A DNA stretch of 64,000 nucleotides from NCBI RefSeq assembly GCF_014490725.1, contig NZ_JACOQL010000004.1:434001-498000 (forward strand), read 5' to 3'. Origin of the DNA: Paracoccus amoyensis (GTDB lineage Bacteria > Pseudomonadota > Alphaproteobacteria > Rhodobacterales > Rhodobacteraceae). The notes beneath the pieces were generated by a model. The model had not been told where the DNA came from, did not search any database, and was given only the letters and a program-made list of their open reading frames with translations. Each line of letters opens with the position of its first letter. Position 1 is the stretch's first letter. This document shows positions 26,375 through 34,689 of this stretch, piece after piece. The position numbers and the translations under genes were made by a program.

Positions 26375-29300
26375 ATGGCAAGCTTCTTTATTCACCGCCC
26401 TGTTTTCGCATGGGTGCTTGCGCTTGTGACCATGCTGGTTGGCGCGCTTGGCATGCAAACGCTGGCCATCGAACAATATCCGCAGATTGCGCCGACAACG
26501 GTGCGGATCAGCGCGACCTATACCGGCGCGTCTGCCGAAATCGTCGAGAATTCAGTCACGACGGTGATCGAGGACGGGATGACCGGTCTTGATGGCCTGA
26601 TCTACATGACCTCGAACTCGACGCCGGGATCGTCTTCGATCTCGCTGACATTCGATGATACGGTTGATGCCGATATCGCGCAGGTGCAGGTGCAGAACAA
26701 ACTGCAACTTGTCACTTCGCAATTGCCCGATCTTGTGCAGCAGAACGGGATTTCGGTCACGCGCTCAACCTCATCCATCCTTCTGGTCGGGGCGTTGACC
26801 AGTCGCGATGGCAGCTTTTCCTCGGTTCAACTGGGCGATCTGATCGAACAGATGATCAAGGATCCGGTTCAGCGGACGCCGGGCGTGGGTTCGATCAACA
26901 CCTTTGGTTCCGGCTATGCAATGCGGATCTGGCTGGACCCGATGAAGATGACGCAATATTCGGTGACGCCCAGCGATGTGACCTCGGCCGTGTCCGAGCA
27001 GAACACGAACGTCACCGTGGGCAGCCTTGGGTCGCAGCCGACACCGGAAGGCCAGCGCCTGACCATGACCCTTTCGGCGCAATCGCAGTTCTCCACGGTC
27101 GAGGAATTCGAACGTATCCTGCTACGCGTCGATCCCGATGGCTCGACCGTGTTTCTGGGCGATGTGGCCCGGATCGAGGTGGGGCAGGAAAGCTATGGTG
27201 GCGATTCCCGCTATAACGGCAAACCGGGTGCGGGTTTTGCGGTCAATCTGGCAACGGGCGCCAACGCGGTCGCCACGGCCGAGGCTGTCCGCGAAGTCAT
27301 CACGGGGATTCAGAAATCGCTGCCCGCTGGCGTCGATGTGGTTTACCCCTACGACACCTCGCCCTTCGTCGAGGAATCCATCAATCAGGTCTATCACACC
27401 CTGGGCGAGGCCGTGGTGTTGGTGTTTCTGGTCATCCTTTGCTTCCTGCAAAGCTGGCGGGCAACGCTGATCCCGGTGATTGCGATCCCGGTGGTCTTGT
27501 TGGGCACCTTCGGGGTGCTGGCCGTCGCAGGCTTTACCATCAACACGCTGACGATGTTCGCGCTGGTTCTGGCCATCGGCCTGCTGGTCGATGACGCCAT
27601 CGTGGTGGTCGAAAACGTCGAACGTGTGATGGAGGAAGACGGGCTGGACGCGCCCGAGGCCACCGAAAAAAGCATGAAGGAAATCAGCACGGCGCTGGTG
27701 GGCATTGTGGCGGTTCTGTCGGCGGTGTTTCTGCCGATGGCCTTCATGTCTGGTGCGACGGGGGTGATCTATCGGCAGTTTTCGATCACGATCATCACGG
27801 CCATGGTGCTGTCACTGGGCGTGGCGTTGATCCTGACACCTGCGCTGTGCGCCAGTCTGCTGAAACCGGGTGGGCATGAAAACCGCATTGCGCCCGCCCG
27901 CTGGTTTAATCGCAATCTGGATCGCGCGACCAATGGTTATGGCAGCGTGGTTGCGCGATTGGTCAGGCGTCCGTTCCGCATGTTGGTCCTGTTGGCGCTG
28001 ATCGGATTTGGTGCCTTTGCGCTTTATCAGAAACTGCCAGGATCGTTCCTGCCGGACGAAGATCAGGGCGTGATGATGGTCATGATCCAGGGGCCGGACG
28101 GTTCAACCGTGACGCAAACCACGGCAACGGTGGAAAAGATCGAAAAATACCTGCTGGAAGAGGAATCCGAGACCGTTGAATCCGTCTTTGCCGCGCTTGG
28201 CTTCAGCTTTACCGGCACCGGTCAGAATAACGCCATCGTCTTTGCGAAACTGCGCGAATATGGCGAGCGCGAGGGTCTTGATGTCGCCTCGCTGGTGGCA
28301 CGCGCAAACGCGCATTTCTTCACGTCCAACCGTTCCGGTTCGGTTTATTTCCTGCAACCGCCTGCGATTCAGGGCATGGGGTCGTCATCCGGCTTTCAGA
28401 TGTATCTGGTCGATCAGTCCGGTAACGGGCAAGAGGCATTGTCCGCCGCAGCCGATAAACTGGTCGCCACGACACAGACAGATGGGCGCGTCACCAACCT
28501 GCGCGGGAACGAGGCGCCGTTTGAAACCTCGCTGCGGCTGGATATCGACCAACAAAAGGCTGCCGCTTTCGGCCTGTCGATTTCCGAAGTGAATGCAATG
28601 TTGTCGGTCATTTTCGCCGGTCGCGATGTGAACGACTTCGCGCTTGGCACGGAATTGCGTCCGGTGATTGTGCAGGGCGAAGCCGATGCCCGTGCCCAGC
28701 CCGAGGATATCGAACATTGGTATGCCCGCAACGATCAGGGTGAAATGGTGTCCTTTGGTGCCTTCGCCACACAGGTCTGGGATCAGGAACCGCAGGCGCT
28801 GGCGCGCTATGGTGGCACCCGCGCGATGGAACTGTCCGGTGCCGCCGCGCAAGGTCTTTCATCGGGTGCCGCAATGACGGCGATGGAAGAAATGGTCGCC
28901 GATATGGATGGTGGTTACGGCACCGCATGGACCGGGCTGTCCTATCAGGAACGCCTGTCGGGGAATCAGGCGCCGATGCTGTTTGCACTGTCCGGTCTGG
29001 TCGTGTTCCTGGCGCTTGCCGCGCTTTATGAAAGTTGGAGCGTCCCGATGGCCGTGATCCTGACTGTGCCGATTGGGGTGTTGGGCGCTTTGGCGGGGGC
29101 ACTGTTGTTCGATCAATCGAATGACGTTTATTTCAAGGTGGGCTTGCTGACGACAATCGGTCTTGCCGCGCGAAACGCCATTCTGATCGTCGAATTTGCG
29201 CAGGAACTGCATGCGAAGGGCAAATCCCTGCTGGATGCGTCGATCGAGGCGTCCAAGATGCGCCTTCGCCCGATTCTGATGACCACCTTTGCCTTCATGC

Positions 29301-29482
29301 TGGGTGTTCTGCCACTGGCCATTGCCAGCGGCGCCGGTGCCGGGGCGCAGAACTCGATCGGGATCAGCGTTCTTGGGGGGATGACCTCCTCCGCCGTGAT
29401 CGGGATTTTCCTGATCCCTGTCTTCTATGTGGCCGTGCTGGAAGGCGTGAAACTGTTTAGAAGAAAGCCGAAAACTGCATGA
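26375..29482 (+). CDS. RND multidrug efflux permease, HAE1 family (AcrB/MexB-like)
   Basis: The proton-driven trimeric pump of the tripartite system. At 1035 residues it has full family length. The N-terminus MASFFIHRPVFAWVLAL, the proton-relay motif LLVDDAIVVVENVER with two Asp (about residues 404-406) in TM4, and the C-terminal LPLAIASGAGAGAQNSIG block are canonical for hydrophobe/amphiphile exporters. It starts 6 bases after the adaptor stop and overlaps the outer-membrane gene by ATGA. Confidence 0.96.
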   Translation: MASFFIHRPVFAWVLALVTMLVGALGMQTLAIEQYPQIAPTTVRISATYTGASAEIVENSVTTVIEDGMTGLDGLIYMTSNSTPGSSSISLTFDDTVDADIAQVQVQNKLQLVTSQLPDLVQQNGISVTRSTSSILLVGALTSRDGSFSSVQLGDLIEQMIKDPVQRTPGVGSINTFGSGYAMRIWLDPMKMTQYSVTPSDVTSAVSEQNTNVTVGSLGSQPTPEGQRLTMTLSAQSQFSTVEEFERILLRVDPDGSTVFLGDVARIEVGQESYGGDSRYNGKPGAGFAVNLATGANAVATAEAVREVITGIQKSLPAGVDVVYPYDTSPFVEESINQVYHTLGEAVVLVFLVILCFLQSWRATLIPVIAIPVVLLGTFGVLAVAGFTINTLTMFALVLAIGLLVDDAIVVVENVERVMEEDGLDAPEATEKSMKEISTALVGIVAVLSAVFLPMAFMSGATGVIYRQFSITIITAMVLSLGVALILTPALCASLLKPGGHENRIAPARWFNRNLDRATNGYGSVVARLVRRPFRMLVLLALIGFGAFALYQKLPGSFLPDEDQGVMMVMIQGPDGSTVTQTTATVEKIEKYLLEEESETVESVFAALGFSFTGTGQNNAIVFAKLREYGEREGLDVASLVARANAHFFTSNRSGSVYFLQPPAIQGMGSSSGFQMYLVDQSGNGQEALSAAADKLVATTQTDGRVTNLRGNEAPFETSLRLDIDQQKAAAFGLSISEVNAMLSVIFAGRDVNDFALGTELRPVIVQGEADARAQPEDIEHWYARNDQGEMVSFGAFATQVWDQEPQALARYGGTRAMELSGAAAQGLSSGAAMTAMEEMVADMDGGYGTAWTGLSYQERLSGNQAPMLFALSGLVVFLALAALYESWSVPMAVILTVPIGVLGALAGALLFDQSNDVYFKVGLLTTIGLAARNAILIVEFAQELHAKGKSLLDASIEASKMRLRPILMTTFAFMLGVLPLAIASGAGAGAQNSIGISVLGGMTSSAVIGIFLIPVFYVAVLEGVKLFRRKPKTA

Positions 29483-30843
29483 CGACGACTAGATATGGAC
29501 GCCGGGGCCTGTTGGTTTCGCTGCTGGCGCTGTCCGCCTGTGCGGCTGTTGGTCCCGATCCGAACGATCTGCCCGTGCCGACGGTGCAGGCTGGCTTTGC
29601 CGAAGGCGAAGGCCGCGCAACCGGCAGTCAGGTGGCCTTTTGGGGCGGCTATAACGATGCGATGCTGAGCCAGCTCATTTCGAACGGTCTGGGGCAAAGT
29701 TTCGATATTCTGTCCGCGAACGAAGCGATCCGTGCGGCCCGCGCGGATCTGGAGGCCGCAGGCGTTCTTGGTGCGCAGGTTTCCGGCACGGGGACGGGCG
29801 CAAGGCAGCGTGCCGGCGGCGACGGTGTGTCCGTCGGCACGGCCAATTCAAGCTCGCTGTCCGCGGCGTTTGTCTTTGATCTGTTCGGTGGGGCGCGTCG
29901 CGAACGCGAAGGCCGGCGTGCAGCCTATCAGGCGGCCGAGGCGGATTTGCAAACCACCCGTCTTGCATGGCTGGCCGAGGTGATCGCCGCCTATTCCGAT
30001 GCGCGCTATTACCAGCAGGCCATGGCGCTGACCCGTGAAACGATTGCCAGCCGTCGCGATACGCTGGATGTGACGCGGAACATGGCGGGCGTGGGCGTGT
30101 CAACACAATACGACGTCGCCCAGACCGAGGCTTTGCTGCAAACCGCCCAGGCCGATCTGCCGAATTACGAGGCGCAGTTCAACGCGCAGGTTTACCGGCT
30201 GTCCACCCTTCTGAACCTGCAGGCGCAGCCCCTGCTGGCACAGATGAAGCGCGGTTCGTCGCAGTTGCGCACACCGCCCGGTCCGGGCACCGGCGTTCCG
30301 GCCGATCTGCTGCGCACACGCCCCGATATTCGCAGCGCGCAATATTCCTATGCCCAATCGCTGGCCGAAATTGGTGTAGCGACCGCCGACATGCTGCCAT
30401 CGGTGTCGCTGACGGGCACGGTATCAGACAGCGGTGGCAATACGAGCTGGGGCTTTGGCCCAAGCGTGTCGATCCCGGTGCTGAACCAGACCGCATTGGG
30501 CGCGACCCGCAAACGTCGTCAGGCCGAGGCGCGTCAGGCAGAAATCGCGTGGAAGTCCTCGGTCGCCGAGGCGGTTGAGGATGTGCAGACCGCGCAGTCA
30601 AACCTGCGGCGTTATCGCAGCCGTGCCGCGATGCTGGATCAGGCGGCAACCTCTTACAGCCGCGCCTATACCATGGCGCGTGAGAATTTCGAGGCCGGCG
30701 AACTTGCGCTGCTGGACCTGTTGGAAGCGGATCGTTCGCGCTTTTCGGCGCGGTTGTCGGCAGCCGCTGCCCGCAATACCGCCGCGCAAGAATGGGCGAC
30801 ATTGCAAATTGCGACAGGTGCCGGGTCGGCGGTCAACAAATAA
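29479..30843 (+). CDS. Outer-membrane efflux lipoprotein (OprM/NodT family)
   Basis: The 454-residue trimeric outer-membrane duct of the RND system. The N-terminus ends in a lipobox (LSAC, Cys about residue 21). Two outer-membrane efflux-protein repeats follow, each with the long helical VxxTEALLQTAQADLPNYEAQ-type segments, and a PADLLRTRPDIR motif typical of the NodT group lies at about residue 275. It is coupled to the pump gene by an ATGA overlap; a strong hairpin follows the stop. Confidence 0.93.
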   Translation: MTTTRYGRRGLLVSLLALSACAAVGPDPNDLPVPTVQAGFAEGEGRATGSQVAFWGGYNDAMLSQLISNGLGQSFDILSANEAIRAARADLEAAGVLGAQVSGTGTGARQRAGGDGVSVGTANSSSLSAAFVFDLFGGARREREGRRAAYQAAEADLQTTRLAWLAEVIAAYSDARYYQQAMALTRETIASRRDTLDVTRNMAGVGVSTQYDVAQTEALLQTAQADLPNYEAQFNAQVYRLSTLLNLQAQPLLAQMKRGSSQLRTPPGPGTGVPADLLRTRPDIRSAQYSYAQSLAEIGVATADMLPSVSLTGTVSDSGGNTSWGFGPSVSIPVLNQTALGATRKRRQAEARQAEIAWKSSVAEAVEDVQTAQSNLRRYRSRAAMLDQAATSYSRAYTMARENFEAGELALLDLLEADRSRFSARLSAAAARNTAAQEWATLQIATGAGSAVNK

Positions 30844-30847
30844 GACG

Positions 30848-30887
30848 CCTGATCCCGCCAATGGGCAACCGCACTGGCGGGATCAGG
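30848..30887. terminator. Long perfect hairpin between convergent genes
   Basis: A perfect 13-bp stem, CCTGATCCCGCCA (30848-30860) / TGGCGGGATCAGG (30875-30887), with a 14-base loop, fills the gap between the efflux operon and the FAH-family gene. No T-run follows, but placement indicates a bidirectional terminator. Confidence 0.65.
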
Positions 30888-31595
30888 TCATTCTGCGCTG
30901 ATGATGCGCGTTTCCAGCGGGCTAAGACCTTCGATCTCGACCCGGACCTTGCTGCCCGGCTCGACCGGGCCGACACCTGCGGGCGTGCCGGTATAGATCA
31001 GATCGCCGGGCATCAGCGTAATCAATTGTGACAGATGGGCGATCACATCGCGAACCGGCCAGATCATGTCTGCCAGATCGGCGTTCTGCCGCAGCTCACC
31101 ATCGACCGTCAGCCTGATCGCCCCCTTGGTCAGCGGTCCGATCTTTGAGATAGGCGACAACGCGCCGCAAACCGCCGAGTGGTCAAAGCCCTTGGCCATG
31201 TCCCACGGGCGGCCTGCCTTCTTGGCGATGGCTTGCAGATCGCGGCGGGTGAAATCATTTCCGGCGGCATAGCCCCAGATCATGTTGCGCGCCTCGTCCG
31301 GGGTGACATTGCTGCCGCGTTTGCCGATGGCGACAACCAGCTCTCCCTCGAAATGCAGCTCTTGGGTTTGTGGGGGATAGGGCAGGGGTGCGCCGTTCGT
31401 CAGCAGCGCATCAGCGGGTTTGGAAAAGAAGAACGGCGGCTCCCGATCCGGGTCATGGCCCATTTCGCGCGCGTGGTCGGCATAGTTCCGGCCCACGCAA
31501 TAGATCCGGCGAACGGCAAAACGGCGACTGTCCCCTGCCACCGGAACAGAGGGGATTGCCGGTGGGGCAAGGACATATTCGGGTTTGTCCGTCAT
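30888..31595 (-). CDS. Fumarylacetoacetate hydrolase family protein (FAHD1-like)
   Basis: A 235-residue single-domain FAH-fold enzyme. The GRNYADHAREMG motif near residue 36, LHFEGELVVAIGK with the metal-binding Glu pair (about residues 79-91) and the closing YTGTPAGVGPVEPG block are typical of the FAHD1/YcgM group, which includes acylpyruvate hydrolases and oxaloacetate decarboxylases. Substrate cannot be assigned. It is monocistronic and divergent from cbiZ. Confidence 0.9.
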   Translation of the reverse strand: MTDKPEYVLAPPAIPSVPVAGDSRRFAVRRIYCVGRNYADHAREMGHDPDREPPFFFSKPADALLTNGAPLPYPPQTQELHFEGELVVAIGKRGSNVTPDEARNMIWGYAAGNDFTRRDLQAIAKKAGRPWDMAKGFDHSAVCGALSPISKIGPLTKGAIRLTVDGELRQNADLADMIWPVRDVIAHLSQLITLMPGDLIYTGTPAGVGPVEPGSKVRVEIEGLSPLETRIISAE

Positions 31596-31724
31596 GACAG
31601 GCTCCGGTAAGCGTAGGTGTTTGCGGGCACGTTAGCTGGGTGATGTGGTCTTTGCCAGCCCCGGCCTGTTGCATCCTTGCGATGAACGCGGACGGATATC
31701 CGGCGGTTGGACAGTGGGACCAAT

Positions 31725-32363
31725 ATGAAGACGATCTTGCAGGGCGCGTGGTTGATCGCCGATCTGGGGCGCCCGATGCAGGTGCTGTCCTTTGCGCCCT
31801 ATCGTCCGGGGTTCCGCACGGCTGATCGCGTTTTGATCCGCTATGTCCGAAATGCCGATCTGGGGCCCAAGGTGGACGCGCTTGGCTGGCTGGCGGCGCA
31901 AATCCACCATGAAGGCTGGCCCACGGATGTCGCCATGCTGACATCGCGCGAGCTGCAACATTACCGCAGCGCATCGCAGGGGCTGGCGCATTGTGTCGCC
32001 ACCGTAGGGTTGGGGAATGCCGAACGTATCGGGCAGAGGCGCGTGGTGCAGGCGACCAGCTATGGCACCATCAACATCATTCTGCGGCTTCAGGCCGGGC
32101 TAAGCCAGACCGCCATGCTGGAGGCGATGACCCTGATGGCCGAGGCGCGGACCGCGGCAATCATGGATGCCGGGCTGAAGCTGCCTCTCGGTGCAGCGAC
32201 CGGGACCGGGACCGATTGCCTCGCGCTGGCCTGTGATCCGGGCGATCAGCTTTTTGTCGGCAAGCATACCGACCTGGGCCAGATGATCGGTGGCGCCGTC
32301 TATGACGCGGTATCCGCCGGGGCGCAGAGGTGGATCTTGGACCATGGCGACAGGTTATCCTGA
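31725..32363 (+). CDS. cbiZ: Adenosylcobinamide amidohydrolase
   Basis: Cleaves the aminopropanol side chain of adenosylcobinamide to adenosylcobyric acid, allowing salvage of imported corrinoids. The 212-residue protein carries the family C-terminal signature GTGTDCLALA and the following VGKHTDLGQMIGGAVYDAV block, and an N-terminal TSRELQHY region. The start at 31725 (MKTILQ) is uncertain because an in-frame TTG lies 18 bases upstream. No btu transport or cob genes are adjacent, and I see no B12 riboswitch in the leader. Confidence 0.87.
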   Translation: MKTILQGAWLIADLGRPMQVLSFAPYRPGFRTADRVLIRYVRNADLGPKVDALGWLAAQIHHEGWPTDVAMLTSRELQHYRSASQGLAHCVATVGLGNAERIGQRRVVQATSYGTINIILRLQAGLSQTAMLEAMTLMAEARTAAIMDAGLKLPLGAATGTGTDCLALACDPGDQLFVGKHTDLGQMIGGAVYDAVSAGAQRWILDHGDRLS

Positions 32364-32370
32364 ATGCAAA

Positions 32371-32392
32371 CGCGCCCCGAAAAAGGGGCGCG
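32371..32392. terminator. Hairpin between convergent cbiZ and RTX genes
   Basis: An 8-bp GC stem, CGCGCCCC / GGGGCGCG with loop GAAAAA, lies between the two stop codons. A weak T-stretch (TTTGCATT) follows on the minus strand. Confidence 0.6.
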
Positions 32393-32410
32393 CTGCCAGG
32401 GAAAGGAAAA

Positions 32411-33094
32411 TCACCAAATGAAGTCGTCGTCATCCATTTGACGGACGCGAAAATCCTCGATCACAAGGCGATGGTCGCCTGCGCTGATGATCACATTGTC
32501 GCCCGATTGACGTGCAGCACCGCGCACATCGGACCAGCTGTCAAAGCGGGCAAAGGCCGACAGGTCGATTTGATCGTCGCCACGCTCGAAATCGGTGATG
32601 ACATCGCGCCCGCCGTTAAAGACAAACCGATCCGCGCCTTCGCCACCGGTCATCAGATCATTGCCACCGCCGCCGTTCAGCGTGTCATTGCCTTCGCCGC
32701 CGCGCATGATGTCGCGACCGTTACCCGCGATCATGCGGTCGTCGCCCTCGCCGCCCGTCAGCGTGTCGTTGCCTGCACCCGAGCGGATCACGTCATTCCC
32801 TTCATGACCGTGGATCAGGTCATTGCCACGTCCGGACAGGATGGTGTCGTTGCCTTCACCTGCAAAGACACGATTATGCCCGCTGCCCGCGTCGATGAAG
32901 TCGTTACCGGAACCGCCCCAGATCGTGTCGCTGCCGGTGCCGCCAAAGATGCGATCGTTGCCTTCGCCGCCGTCCAGCTTGTCGTTGCCGCCCCGGCCTT
33001 CCAGGCGATCGTCGCCGGAACGTCCAAACAGAAGATCAGCGACACTGGTGCCGATCAGGCGGTTGTCATCGTCGTTTCCATATTTGCGAACCAT
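32411..33094 (-). CDS. RTX (hemolysin-type calcium-binding repeat) protein
   Basis: A 227-residue acidic protein. Residues about 15-165 are nearly continuous nonapeptide repeats of the GGxGNDxIx type, which form a calcium-bound beta-roll. The C-terminus (ADRFVFNGGRDVITDFERGDDQIDL then a 45-residue tail) is the usual end of type I secreted proteins. There is no N-terminal signal peptide. No enzymatic or adhesin domain is attached and no type I secretion genes are nearby, so the role is unknown. It is convergent with cbiZ. Confidence 0.88.
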   Translation of the reverse strand: MVRKYGNDDDNRLIGTSVADLLFGRSGDDRLEGRGGNDKLDGGEGNDRIFGGTGSDTIWGGSGNDFIDAGSGHNRVFAGEGNDTILSGRGNDLIHGHEGNDVIRSGAGNDTLTGGEGDDRMIAGNGRDIMRGGEGNDTLNGGGGNDLMTGGEGADRFVFNGGRDVITDFERGDDQIDLSAFARFDSWSDVRGAARQSGDNVIISAGDHRLVIEDFRVRQMDDDDFIW

Positions 33095-33350
33095 GTGAAT
33101 GTTCTTTCATGGGCGGGATCAGATGGAACTGGTCGGCATCCGCCCTGATTGCGAACCAGTCTGTTGCGATCCGGGACGCGCAGATGCGCCCGGTTTGGTC
33201 GGGTGGGGTCACGGGTCTGGCAAATGCCGATCCCGTAATCTTGCCGATGAAAGCTGGCAGATGATTTGTTTCTGTCTGCTTTCTAACCTGATTACGCGGG
33301 GGGGCGCATTTTATTCCCAAAAAGATCCAGAAAAGATCGGCCTTCCTGAA

Positions 33351-34049
33351 TTATTCAGCCAAAGCAGCAGCTTCCTCCTCGGGAGAAAGCGGCTGTCCCA
33401 TGCCGGACTGGTTCAGGAATTGATCAAGCTCAGCAATTTCACCTGTTGCGGGAACGTATCCCACCTCTTCCTGAATGCTGACGGCAAAGCGTTCGGCCCA
33501 GCCGTCGCTGCCACGGCACGCGACCACAATCTGCGCCGCTTCCCCGAAGGTTTCATATTCGCGGCAGAACTCGCCGTCACCGTTCTGATAGGATGCGACC
33601 ATCGTCAGATCGCGACCGTCTTCCAACCGTTGCGTTTGACCCGAGGGCAGGCTTTCCAACGCGGCAAGTTGCCCGGCCCCGAAGCCAGACTGTGCCGGCT
33701 CGCCGTTTTGCCACCAGCCCAGACCGACAACAGCCAGCGCCAACGCGGCGGCAATCGCCATCAGCGGCCGGCGGTTGATATTGGCGGGTTGCGCGGGCGG
33801 TGGCGGCGCCTTTGCCGCTGTATCCGATGCCGCTTGTGTCGCACGGATCATGGCGGCCAGATCGGCGTCTTTGGCCGTTGGTTGCGGGGCAGGGATATCC
33901 GCCTGCAACCGCGTGCGGGTTTCGGTGAACATGCGCAAACGGGCCTGCAGTGCCGGGTCGGCATTGACGGTGGCGGTGACCTTGGCGGCTGTCGCCGCAT
34001 CCAACTCACCATCGGCAAGCGCCATCAGCGTCTGGTCATCAATCTGCAT
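33351..34049 (-). CDS. Anti-sigma factor (membrane-anchored)
   Basis: A 232-residue inner-membrane protein with a cytoplasmic N-terminal helical domain (MQIDDQTLMALADGELDA, typical of anti-ECF-sigma factors), a Pro-rich linker, one membrane helix (about residues 95-112, MAIAAALALAVVGLGWW) and a periplasmic domain of about 120 residues with two Cys (EFCREYE, VACRGSD). The HxxxCxxC zinc motif of ZAS anti-sigma factors is absent. It follows the ECF sigma gene by 51 bases on the same strand, so it is the likely inhibitor of that sigma factor. Confidence 0.87.
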   Translation of the reverse strand: MQIDDQTLMALADGELDAATAAKVTATVNADPALQARLRMFTETRTRLQADIPAPQPTAKDADLAAMIRATQAASDTAAKAPPPPAQPANINRRPLMAIAAALALAVVGLGWWQNGEPAQSGFGAGQLAALESLPSGQTQRLEDGRDLTMVASYQNGDGEFCREYETFGEAAQIVVACRGSDGWAERFAVSIQEEVGYVPATGEIAELDQFLNQSGMGQPLSPEEEAAALAE

Positions 34050-34100
34050 GGATGCCTCTTGCGTTCAAAGTAACAGTCCTGTGCCATACGTCCCAGAACA

Positions 34101-34592
34101 TCATTTTATTCCCAGCTTTTCGGCTAAAGCCAGTCGGGCACGCGAAAGACGGCTCATCACCGTGCCTTTGGGGATATCCAGAACCTCGGCCGCTTCGGCG
34201 TAGCTCAGGTCTTCGATGCAGATCAGGTGCAGGATATCGCGCTGTTCAGGCGGCAGGGTTTCCATGGCTTCGGTTGTTGCCTGCAACATCAGCCGCGCCT
34301 CGACCGCCGCTTCGCCGTCGACCGCGACGATATCGGGCATCTCGAAAACGTCCAGCTGAGTGCCAGCGGTCTTGCTGCGCCGAGTCATGTCGATAAAGGC
34401 GTTGCGCAAGATACGAAACAACCATGGTTCCAGCCGGTTGGCGGGATCGTAGCTGGCGTGATTGGCCAGCGCGCGTTCAACCGTGATCTGCACCAGATCA
34501 TCCGCCACATCGCCACGACGGGCCAGCGACAGGGCATAGCGCCGCAGATTTGGCAGCAGATTGATCAGTCCTTCGCTGAAGGCGGCATCCAT
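34101..34592 (-). CDS. ECF-family RNA polymerase sigma factor
   Basis: A 163-residue sigma-70 factor with only regions 2 and 4. Region 2 includes DDLVQITVERALANHASYDP and WLFRILRNAFID (about residues 30-73), and region 4 is LPPEQRDILHLICIEDLSYAEAAEVLDIPKG with its HTH. The start at 34592 (MDAAFSEGLIN) is chosen over an upstream ATG at 34715 that would overlap the promoter of the divergent protease. It is co-transcribed with the anti-sigma gene. Confidence 0.92.
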   Translation of the reverse strand: MDAAFSEGLINLLPNLRRYALSLARRGDVADDLVQITVERALANHASYDPANRLEPWLFRILRNAFIDMTRRSKTAGTQLDVFEMPDIVAVDGEAAVEARLMLQATTEAMETLPPEQRDILHLICIEDLSYAEAAEVLDIPKGTVMSRLSRARLALAEKLGIK

Positions 34593-34689
34593 CCGTAACC
34601 CCAAACACCTGTTAATTTTCTTCAATTTGTAGGAATAAATGCGGGTGCCGCCCGTAGTTGTCCAGCAGCGAAGTTCATCAGGGGACCGA

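Noticed and set aside
31596..31724. Possible cobalamin riboswitch before cbiZ
   Set aside because: No B12-box-like conserved sequence or suitable fold was seen in the 130-base leader.
32420..33090. Repeated DNA resembling a tandem-repeat or CRISPR-like array
   Set aside because: The repetition is explained by RTX nonapeptide codons in a coding frame; units are 27 bases, imperfect and lack spacers.
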